A stretch of 5,661 nt of DNA from Planctomycetota bacterium (GTDB lineage: Bacteria > Planctomycetota > Planctomycetia > Pirellulales > Thermoguttaceae). Below, piece by piece: positions 1-5,661 of the stretch (positions are counted from its first letter, which is position 1; every line of letters starts with the position of its first letter). The stretch is from assembly GCA_023397045.1 (NCBI GenBank), contig JAEWUR010000263.1:1-5661 (forward strand). Direction: 5' to 3'. A program made the position numbers and the translations under genes. Below the pieces are notes generated by a model, which was not told the origin of the DNA, made no database searches, and worked only from the letters and a program-made list of their open reading frames with translations.

Positions 1-2634
1 GCCCACGGGAATCGTTGTTTCAAGCCGAAACTGCTCGCCATTGCGCCGCCAGTGACTTTCGATGGGACCACGGACTGAATCATAGGTCCCGTCGGCCCAT
101 GTTACGTCGCCAACGGGCGTCGGACGAATCCTGATCCTGTCGAATGCCACGCTGTCGTCTTCCTGGCCGATGCCCGCCAGATGGGAGTAGAGCCACTCCT
201 CGCCCTGGCCGAACATCATGTGGTTTTGTGACTGCGATCGGTCGGCATCCCACGCCTCGGTCAGGCTGGTTGCTCCTTGCGCGAGTTGGTATCCGTAGCT
301 GGGGGCCGTGGTCTGTGAGAACAGATCGTAAATCACATCCGAGCGGCCGGCATCGGCCAGCACGCGCAGCAGCCACGGATATCCTATGATGCCGGTCGAA
401 ATATGGTTGTCGCGGTCGCGAATGTCTTGAATCAGGTTTTTGCGGACCGCCGACACGTGTTCCTTCTCGACCAGGCCAAAGGCCAGTGCCAGCGCATTCG
501 AGGTTTGACTGCCCGTGGCATATTGATTCGTATTGGCGTCAAAAAACGTATTGTTGAACGACCGCCTCACCTGATCGGCCAATGCGGCGAACCGGTCGGC
601 ATCTTCGTTATGCCCCAGCAGCGCCGCCACCTGGCCCAACACCTGCAAGTCCCGGTAGTACCAGGCGGTGGCGGTCAAGGTCACGGGCGTCAGTTGCGGG
701 AAGGCGCGGGGCGAGTCCGGCCCCCAATCGACCCAATCGCCTAGCCCATTCGAGAGAATGTTGTTTTGTGCCCGCGTGCCGAGATACTCGACGTAGCTCT
801 TCATTCCGGCGTAATGATCCTCGAGAACACGCCGGTCGCCATAATCCTTGTATAAATGCCAAGGCAGTTGCACGAAATCGCTGCCCAATTCAACGGCATC
901 GCGGTAGGGCGAACCAAACGTCACGTACTCGGGCGCAATACATGGCACCAATCCGCTTGGAAGCTGGGCATCCGCCATGTCGTCAACCATTTTGGCATAT
1001 AACGGCTGCGTCTCAAAGTCGTACATGGTCGAACGGGCCATGTCGCGAGGAGTTGCCAGCCAACCGAGCTTCTCGCGCGTCGGGCAATCGGTCCAAACGC
1101 TTTGCATATTGCTTCGTATCGACGAACGGATCAACTGATGCGTCTGATTGAAAAGCGGTTTTGAGCAAGTAAACGTGCCTGCGGATGGCGCATCGGCATG
1201 GATCCACTGGCCTTCGATGCCCAGCAACTGCGGCGAATTGCCGGAAGCGTTCGCGGCCACACCCTCGACTTGAAGATAGCGGAAACCGGTGTAGGAGAAT
1301 TGCGGACTCCAAACCTCGGCGCCCGTCCCCTTCAGCGTGTAGGTGAAATACGACGGGCCAAAATGTTCGCGCTGCTGCACGGATCCGTCGGCGGCCAGCA
1401 ATTCCTCGGGCACGAGCTTGATCGTGGCGCCTGCCGGCCCGGTGACGGTCAACCTTGGCCGTCCGGAGAAGTTCTGTCCAAAATCCACGACACACACGTT
1501 CGATTCTCGCCAGTCGAGCTTCACTGGCCGTAGCGTCTCGGTCACTCGGCGCGGCTGCACGCTTTCGGCCGTCAGTCTTCCACCGGGACTGCTAGTCACC
1601 GAGACGGGCTGCCACGCTGAATCGTCGAAACCGGGCCGATCCCAGCCGGCAGGCTCCAATCGCGCGTCGTGGTCCTCGCCGCCGTAGATGCACGAAAACG
1701 TGATCGGCCCTGTAGCGGTTCGCCAGGATCCATCACTGACGACCTGCGACGACGTGCCGTCCGTGTAGGTTACGTCCATTTGCAGGTTCAGCTTCGGCGG
1801 GCCAAACGACCCGGTGAACTTGGCGTAGCGTCCGCCCTCGACCCGGTACATCCCATTGCCAAGCATCACGCCCAGAGCGTTGCTGCCGGATGTGATCTGT
1901 TCGGTCACGTCGTAGGTGACGTAAGGGCACGTTTTGCCGTAATTCGACCAGCCGGGCTCGAGTACGTGATCTCCCACATTGCTCCCGTTGATCCGGACGT
2001 CGCTGAAACCCAGCCCACTGACCGAAAGCGTTGCCTTGGCCACCGGCTTGGCGACGTCGAAGGTCGAGCGAAACAGCGGAAGCGGCGTCTCGTAGGAGCT
2101 GTTGGGCGATTGGATCCAATCTCCGTGCCAGTCGGTCGAGTTAAGCAATCCCATCGACCATCGCGACCCGTTGCTCCATGTCGACGTCGTGTCGTTCTGG
2201 TCCCAAGATCGGACCTTCCAATAACAGTCCTGCCGCGACGCGAGTCCGCTCCCCGCATAAGCGACATTGAGCGTTTGACCGCTGAGAACCTTGCCACTGT
2301 CCCAAAGGTCTCCGATGCCGGCGTCCAACTTGCCCTGGCTGCTGGCCACGAGAACCTGGTAGGCCGTTTGGGTTTGTCCTTGCCGATCCGTCGGCATGAC
2401 CCAACTCAACCGAGGCAGCGTCGTTTCGATCACTGGTGAATTCTGCCGATATTCCACGCGAAGCTGCGTGGGCAATGATTGTGCATGCACGCCTTCGGCC
2501 GGCGCGACGACCATGCCAATCACGCCTGCCAGGACCCAACACCCGATCCGTGTTGTCCGATCGACAGACTTCCCGCCGACCACACTCGCGGCAACTGTGA
2601 ACTTCCGCTCGCCTCGTTCCGATGCACCTTGCAT
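1..2634 (-). CDS. Exported alpha-L-rhamnosidase, glycoside hydrolase family 78 (3' end outside window)
   Basis: Predicted to cleave terminal alpha-L-rhamnose from glycans, acting outside the cytoplasm. The frame is open for 878 codons to the window edge, and probably some 50-80 residues are missing. An in-frame TGA lies five codons before the ATG, which follows AAGAGGA at 6 nt. Residues 1-51 look like a signal peptide with a long n-region, a hydrophobic core at about 30-45 and likely cleavage at VHA|QS. Next come an Ig-like N-terminal domain (about 55-165, including LPRLSWVM and QTAYQVLVAS), the rhamnosidase N domain (about 185-350, including GNGMYRVEGGRY and YGGEDHDAR), a beta-sandwich ending near SYTGFRYLQVEG (447-458), the six-hairpin catalytic domain (about 490-820) and the start of the C-terminal beta domain. 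The active-site motif DCPTREKLGW supplies D516 and the presumed general acid E521. TSLTEAWD supplies the presumed general base E793, 272 residues later, close to the spacing in characterised GH78 enzymes. Oddity: the acidic residue usual just after that first motif is absent (WLATPRDM). The family call is firm; the substrate is unknown. Confidence 0.95.
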   Translation of the reverse strand, partial: MQGASERGERKFTVAASVVGGKSVDRTTRIGCWVLAGVIGMVVAPAEGVHAQSLPTQLRVEYRQNSPVIETTLPRLSWVMPTDRQGQTQTAYQVLVASSQGKLDAGIGDLWDSGKVLSGQTLNVAYAGSGLASRQDCYWKVRSWDQNDTTSTWSNGSRWSMGLLNSTDWHGDWIQSPNSSYETPLPLFRSTFDVAKPVAKATLSVSGLGFSDVRINGSNVGDHVLEPGWSNYGKTCPYVTYDVTEQITSGSNALGVMLGNGMYRVEGGRYAKFTGSFGPPKLNLQMDVTYTDGTSSQVVSDGSWRTATGPITFSCIYGGEDHDARLEPAGWDRPGFDDSAWQPVSVTSSPGGRLTAESVQPRRVTETLRPVKLDWRESNVCVVDFGQNFSGRPRLTVTGPAGATIKLVPEELLAADGSVQQREHFGPSYFTYTLKGTGAEVWSPQFSYTGFRYLQVEGVAANASGNSPQLLGIEGQWIHADAPSAGTFTCSKPLFNQTHQLIRSSIRSNMQSVWTDCPTREKLGWLATPRDMARSTMYDFETQPLYAKMVDDMADAQLPSGLVPCIAPEYVTFGSPYRDAVELGSDFVQLPWHLYKDYGDRRVLEDHYAGMKSYVEYLGTRAQNNILSNGLGDWVDWGPDSPRAFPQLTPVTLTATAWYYRDLQVLGQVAALLGHNEDADRFAALADQVRRSFNNTFFDANTNQYATGSQTSNALALAFGLVEKEHVSAVRKNLIQDIRDRDNHISTGIIGYPWLLRVLADAGRSDVIYDLFSQTTAPSYGYQLAQGATSLTEAWDADRSQSQNHMMFGQGEEWLYSHLAGIGQEDDSVAFDRIRIRPTPVGDVTWADGTYDSVRGPIESHWRRNGEQFRLETTIPVG

Positions 2635-2640
2635 ATGCCA

Positions 2641-2647
2641 TCCTCTT
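2641..2647 (-). promoter_or_regulatory. Ribosome binding site of the GH78 gene
   Basis: AAGAGGA on the minus strand sits 6 nt before the ATG at 2634. A second ATG at 2641-2639 overlaps this site but opens a different, arginine-rich frame with no recognisable motif. The site therefore supports 2634 as the start. No good sigma-70-type promoter is evident in the 117-nt gap, so the gene may depend on read-through from upstream. Confidence 0.6.
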
Positions 2648-2693
2648 CTTCACCATCGAGATTCGATAATATCCCGAAACCTCAGATGGAATA

Positions 2694-2720
2694 TTGGGCA
2701 ATGGTTGGACCATTGCCCAA
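2694..2720 (-). terminator. Perfect 11-bp hairpin between the PEP-CTERM and GH78 genes
   Basis: TTGGGCAATGG (2694-2704) and CCATTGCCCAA (2710-2720) are exact reverse complements separated by a 5-nt loop. The hairpin begins 31 nt after the stop of the PEP-CTERM gene and ends about 60 nt before the GH78 start. That is the position of a terminator or partial terminator for the upstream transcript. On the minus strand it is followed by ATATTCCATC rather than a clean run of T, so it is not a textbook intrinsic terminator. Pausing, mRNA-end protection, processing or a protein-binding palindrome are alternatives. A second CCCAAT at 2723-2728 could compete for part of the ATTGGG arm. Confidence 0.55.
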
Positions 2721-2751
2721 ATCCCAATCCGATTATCATCGTCCACAAGTC

Positions 2752-3510
2752 TCAGCGCTTGCGCCACGCGTAACACGTCAGTCCAAGCAGCATGGATACC
2801 GAAAGCAACAGAATCGATGACGGCTCGGGCACGTCCACCGTCAACGTGAAATTGTCGACGCTGCCAACCAAACCGATGCCCAGGGAACCAAACCCGACGT
2901 TTTGGATCGTCGGAGTTCCGATGGCGACGGGACCTCGAATGCTGCTGCCATCGAGAAACCATTCGACTGTCCAGCTTTCGGGCCGGGTGTCGAGCACAAC
3001 ATCGTAGGTCATGGGGCCCGCGATGGCACCGTACTTGGTGAGACCTTCAAGGCCGGCTCCCGGTGCTGTATAGAACGCATTCTCATCGCCAACTGAATCC
3101 GGGCCTTTTTTCAGCCCCCATCCATAGACGCCCGATTCGTAGAACGGATACAAATCACCAGTTCCGGGATTGGCCAACGAGGAGAAGCCGGCCGCAAGCC
3201 AAGCATCGTTCGGATTGGTCGTAACGCTCATGGTGAGGGACAATTCGTAGGCTCGCCCCGCAACAGGAACAAAAGGCAACCAAGCGGAGGTGAGGTCAGC
3301 GCTATCGGAAATAGAACCGTCGGCCTTCCAGAACGAATTGGCGTTCCACGTCTCGTTCGTCGGCCTAACTGCCGGCGATTGACCGACCAAGTCCGTGCTG
3401 CTCGAACCACTGAAGCTATCGTAGTAAATCGTCCCGGCAGCAGCATCACTCGCTGCCATTCCCGCACAAACCACAAATGCCAATGAAAACAATCGGTACG
3501 TACATCGCAT
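2752..3510 (-). CDS. Exported PEP-CTERM sorting-domain protein
   Basis: A 252-residue secreted protein of unknown function, predicted to be anchored or sorted by an exosortase/archaeosortase-type enzyme encoded elsewhere. The N-terminus MRCTYRLFSLAFVVCAGMAA is a signal peptide, with cleavage likely near AAA|GT (about residue 25). The body (26-225) is rich in G, S, T and aromatic residues and looks beta-structured. ESWTVEWFLDGSSI (178-191) and GSVDNFTLTV (216-225) resemble the closing strands of a concanavalin/LamG-like fold. The C-terminus has the full PEP-CTERM layout: VPEPSS (227-232), a hydrophobic helix (233-247) and the basic end YAWRKR. The ATG at 3510 is chosen because AAAGGAG lies 8 nt before it and the signal peptide starts there. 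An in-frame ATG at 3549 would add 13 residues without a comparable site. It lies 88 nt after the FecR gene, in the same direction. PEP-CTERM call firm; fold tentative. Confidence 0.92.
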   Translation of the reverse strand: MRCTYRLFSLAFVVCAGMAASDAAAGTIYYDSFSGSSSTDLVGQSPAVRPTNETWNANSFWKADGSISDSADLTSAWLPFVPVAGRAYELSLTMSVTTNPNDAWLAAGFSSLANPGTGDLYPFYESGVYGWGLKKGPDSVGDENAFYTAPGAGLEGLTKYGAIAGPMTYDVVLDTRPESWTVEWFLDGSSIRGPVAIGTPTIQNVGFGSLGIGLVGSVDNFTLTVDVPEPSSILLLSVSMLLGLTCYAWRKR

Positions 3511-3518
3511 AATCGACG

Positions 3519-3525
3519 CTCCTTT
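3519..3525 (-). promoter_or_regulatory. Ribosome binding site that sets the PEP-CTERM gene start
   Basis: AAAGGAG lies 8 nt before the ATG at 3510. This strong match selects 3510 over the upstream in-frame ATG at 3549 and puts the signal peptide right at the N-terminus. Confidence 0.8.
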
Positions 3526-3598
3526 CAAAATAGAAAATGGGAAATGCACACGCTCCTATGGACAACCTACGCCACCTCTCTTCGCACGCAATGAGCAT

Positions 3599-5347
3599 TC
3601 ATTGCCGTTCCTTTTCTTCGCGAACCAAGCCCGACAGCAACTCCAACCGCGGATCGCCGAACATCACCCAGTCGTAGCCAATTCCGTCGCCGCCATCGGC
3701 TGCGACCAACGTGAGGAAACGGTCCGAATCGGCCAGAGCGATGTTGATGGGCATGCCGCCGTGGCTGCTGTTGATGCGCCGTCGCTCGAATCGATTCTTG
3801 CCATCGACGAACACGAAGATGTCCGCAAACACGTCGATGCCCTCCGACACATAGTTCTTGTATTCAAGCGTGGGCTCGGTATTGCCCGCCATCGCACGAA
3901 ATCGAACAATCCGACAGCCTGGATTCGCCCGGCGAATTGCATCCAGGTCGAAGGTAATCCCTTTGTTCGGAACCATACTCAGAGAGCCGTGCCCCGGCGA
4001 GCCATACTCCGTACCGCCCAGCTCTGTGCGAATCCGTGGAGGCAGCGGCTGCGGAATCGGGATGCCTGCCCAAATCGGATTGAATATGCGAGCATCGGCG
4101 ATGCCAAACCCACCGAAGGTGTGTCCCGCCGAGTCGAGCTGCACCGGGCCACGGCGATCGTCCGGCACAAACACGCCATCGACGAACGGCAAGTCCGGCA
4201 CCCGATGGTAGTCAGCATCGGACAGGTCCTGCTCCCAACCATAGCCGTCCGGTGGCCCTCCGTTGGCGATCTCCCCGGTGTTTGGGTGGATTCCTCGCCC
4301 GCGAGCATGTCCGAACCCGTCGCCGCCAGCCACAACGTCTACCAAGTCAAACGTCTTGGCACGCCGCTCTTCGATGTCTTTCGGCAAGTCCCGAACGAAC
4401 CCCGCGCCGACGGCCGAGGCAACGTTCACAAACTGACTCTGTCCGTCGCGGCGTTCCACCCGCACCGATTGATCTTGTCGTAACACTTGGCCATCGCTTT
4501 CCGGTCCGCCAGAGCTTCCCGTCCGTTCAACTCTGATTGCGCCACGAAACACATGTGACATCGTGCCACCTTTTTCATCCACCGCGACGCCAAACTCGGT
4601 ACCGAGATCGGTCACAATAGCTACGGGAGTGCGGACGACGAATCCTTTTGCTGCCACACCTTCCACCTTGCTCGTCAACTTGCCGACCCGCAGAAATCCG
4701 CCGTTCGTCGATTCCACTGTATATGTTACTGGCCCTTTTAGGATAACCTTAGAACCAGTGGTGTACGTGATTTCCAATAAGCCGGAGGCGAGCCGATATG
4801 TTGACCCCAACGCCACATCACGAGATACTCGATCTGTTCCAGCCCACCTGCAATCAACCATCCCGGTGATCAGCCCAACTGGTTGAGTGGTCGGCGCTGC
4901 TGTCATTCGGTCATTGGCCGCTGGTGGTGATTCCAGAGCAACCTGACCAGGCTGGGATACCAGGATAGTACTTCCAATTATGGCCCCAATCCCGAAAATC
5001 ACCGTAGCAATGAAATACGCCACCGGCCAGTCGGAGGAGAGGTAGGTGAACGTGCCGGACCACAGACCAACGGGAACAATGTGCAATGGAGGAGTTGGGC
5101 ATTGGGATGCCACGCGGACAGTGTCAGAGGATGCAGAATCGTCGTCCGGCATTGCGTCGAAAACGGTCTGTAAAAGGCTCGTCTCCGCTACATACTGAAA
5201 ATACAGCCGACGGGCGTCGCGATCATCGAGAAGCAACTGTTCGAATCCGCTCCAGTCTTCCTCCGTCAGTTCGTTGTGCGCGCCTGCAACAACGAAATTG
5301 TGAATGGCGTCGAATATGTTCGAATGTGTATGATATCCGCGGCTCAC
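3599..5347 (-). CDS. FecR-domain transmembrane protein with C-terminal NPCBM-like carbohydrate-binding region
   Basis: A 582-residue putative regulator of the ECF sigma factor encoded just upstream. Residues 1-65 form an acidic helical cytoplasmic segment (LTEEDWSGFEQLLLDDRDARRLYFQY) typical of planctomycete FecR proteins, where it stands where an anti-sigma domain would be. Residues 108-130 (WPVAYFIATVIFGIGAIIGS) are the single membrane helix. The FecR domain spans about 180-275, with GSTYRLASGLLEITYTTGSK, a KGPVTYTVES strand and VRTPVAIVTDLGTEFGVAVD. The extracytoplasmic C-terminal half (about 335-570) includes DLPFVDGVFVPDDRRGPVQL, KGITFDLDAIRRANPGCRIV and a closing stretch, RFLTLVAADGGDGIGYDW then GDPRLEL, which resembles the NPCBM carbohydrate-binding module. 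The start is GTG, supported by AAGGAGG 7 nt upstream. The GTGA overlap with the sigma gene implies coupled translation. FecR call firm; glycan binding inferred from family resemblance; anti-sigma role inferred from position. Confidence 0.9.
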   Translation of the reverse strand: MSRGYHTHSNIFDAIHNFVVAGAHNELTEEDWSGFEQLLLDDRDARRLYFQYVAETSLLQTVFDAMPDDDSASSDTVRVASQCPTPPLHIVPVGLWSGTFTYLSSDWPVAYFIATVIFGIGAIIGSTILVSQPGQVALESPPAANDRMTAAPTTQPVGLITGMVDCRWAGTDRVSRDVALGSTYRLASGLLEITYTTGSKVILKGPVTYTVESTNGGFLRVGKLTSKVEGVAAKGFVVRTPVAIVTDLGTEFGVAVDEKGGTMSHVFRGAIRVERTGSSGGPESDGQVLRQDQSVRVERRDGQSQFVNVASAVGAGFVRDLPKDIEERRAKTFDLVDVVAGGDGFGHARGRGIHPNTGEIANGGPPDGYGWEQDLSDADYHRVPDLPFVDGVFVPDDRRGPVQLDSAGHTFGGFGIADARIFNPIWAGIPIPQPLPPRIRTELGGTEYGSPGHGSLSMVPNKGITFDLDAIRRANPGCRIVRFRAMAGNTEPTLEYKNYVSEGIDVFADIFVFVDGKNRFERRRINSSHGGMPINIALADSDRFLTLVAADGGDGIGYDWVMFGDPRLELLSGLVREEKERQ

Positions 5348-5661
5348 TGTTTGCCCTCCTTGTGTAGCCGTTTCTCAACGCATTCGAACAAGGATCGCCG
5401 AATTCGAAGCAGCGCCATTCGCGTCGTGGATGGCGCCTGCCCCAGATCGGTCGCGATGTCCTTGATCCGCTTCTTTCCCGAGATTGCCAGACGCAATAAC
5501 CGACGGCTGGCCGAATTCAGAGCTTCAATACACTCCATCAGGGCTGATATGCGATTTTCATCCCCATAAGGGCGCGCGGGGAAATCTTGCGACAGTGTTT
5601 CAAGCAGCCGGTCGCTGAAAGACACCCGCTCGCGTTGACGCAAGGTGCGATGCGCCTGCAC
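5344..5661 (-). CDS. ECF RNA polymerase sigma factor, C-terminal part (5' end outside window)
   Basis: The last 105 codons of a sigma-70 family factor of the extracytoplasmic-function group, resembling the Rhodopirellula/Verrucomicrobium-type subfamily. The gene runs off the right edge, so region 2 (core binding and -10 recognition) is not visible, and the first visible codon GTG is probably internal. Visible are the linker between regions 2 and 4 (RERVSFSDRLLETLSQ, about 10-25) and region 4 (about 40-100), the -35-binding helix-turn-helix. Region 4 includes CIEALNSASRRLLRLAISGK followed by RIKDIATDLGQAPSTTRMAL and RIRRSLFECVEKRL. It directly precedes and overlaps the FecR-domain gene, the usual arrangement for an ECF factor and its membrane regulator. 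No ligand or target promoter can be named from the window. Confidence 0.9.
   Translation of the reverse strand: MQAHRTLRQRERVSFSDRLLETLSQDFPARPYGDENRISALMECIEALNSASRRLLRLAISGKKRIKDIATDLGQAPSTTRMALLRIRRSLFECVEKRLHKEGKQ
5355..5361 (-). promoter_or_regulatory. Ribosome binding site that sets the GTG start of the FecR gene
   Basis: AAGGAGG, a near-perfect Shine-Dalgarno sequence, lies within the end of the sigma-factor gene 7 nt before the GTG at 5347-5345. With the 4-base GTGA stop/start overlap at 5347-5344, it supports re-initiation or coupled translation of the two proteins. Confidence 0.82.

Noticed and set aside
1013..1495. Minus-strand ORFs at 1013-1495, 1733-2119, 1905-2297, 608-862 and 80-376, which could suggest a fragmented or frameshifted gene
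   Set aside because: They are out-of-frame shadows. The true GH78 frame has no stop from 2634 to the edge, so there is no frameshift or pseudogene.
1669..2439. Plus-strand ORF of 256 codons, with others at 144-389, 403-744, 582-1151, 1198-1533 and 1343-1687
   Set aside because: All are antisense to the GH78 gene, whose single 878-codon frame covers the region with conserved motifs throughout.
2635..2693. Promoter for the GH78 gene around TATTAT (minus strand, near 2668)
   Set aside because: A -10-like TATTAT is present, but the nearest -35-like TTGCCC is about 24 nt away, too far for a standard promoter.
2141..2962. Minus-strand ORF of 273 codons spanning the PEP-CTERM end and the GH78 start
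   Set aside because: It is a shifted frame over two well-supported genes, is rich in Arg and Cys, has no recognisable motif and cuts across the intergenic hairpin. The GH78 frame over the same bases carries clear family motifs.
3460..3510. Lipoprotein signal at Cys15 of the PEP-CTERM protein
   Set aside because: The residues before the Cys (FVV) do not fit a lipobox, and an ordinary AAA|G cleavage site lies just downstream.
3511..3598. Promoter for the PEP-CTERM gene (TTGTCC, 17-nt spacer, TCCCAT)
   Set aside because: The -10 match is only three of six bases, and planctomycete or ECF promoters may differ; not strong enough to annotate.
3602..4483. Plus-strand ORF of 293 codons
   Set aside because: Lies entirely antisense to the FecR gene, with no recognised domain and low-complexity Arg/Pro/His-rich translation; a shadow of GC-rich coding DNA.

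Overview
The window reads as a piece of a Planctomycetota chromosome (Pirellula/Rhodopirellula-like; a verrucomicrobial relative is the main alternative). Three family signatures suggest this. There is the tail of an ECF sigma factor of the Rhodopirellula/Verrucomicrobium type. It is followed by a FecR-domain membrane protein whose C-terminal half has the carbohydrate-binding-like region common in planctomycetes. Next comes a small exported protein with a VPEPSS PEP-CTERM sorting tail. All calls come from reading the translation and from remembered family patterns; no database search was possible.

Every real gene lies on the minus strand, so transcription runs from the right edge to the left. 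(1) 5344-5661: C-terminal part of an ECF sigma factor, whose 5' end lies outside the window. (2) 3599-5347: FecR-domain transmembrane protein, probably the sigma factor's regulator. It starts with GTG inside a 4-base GTGA overlap with the sigma stop. (3) 2752-3510: exported PEP-CTERM protein of 252 residues, 88 nt after gene 2. (4) 1-2634: large exported alpha-L-rhamnosidase of family GH78, 117 nt after gene 3, with its C-terminus cut off by the left edge. This last gene fills almost half the window in one uninterrupted frame of 878 codons. A perfect 11-bp hairpin lies between genes 3 and 4 and is the likely end or attenuation point of the upstream transcript.

The working model is inference. 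The sigma factor and FecR protein form a translationally coupled surface-signalling pair, and the FecR protein exposes a glycan-binding-like domain outside the membrane. The two downstream exported proteins, a surface or matrix protein and a rhamnose-releasing hydrolase, would be plausible outputs. The least ordinary details are the FecR/carbohydrate-binding fusion, the loss of one normally acidic residue in the GH78 active-site motif while both presumed catalytic glutamates remain, and the hairpin. I saw no RNA genes, mobile elements, CRISPR arrays or phage genes. There is no gene-free stretch longer than about 120 bases.
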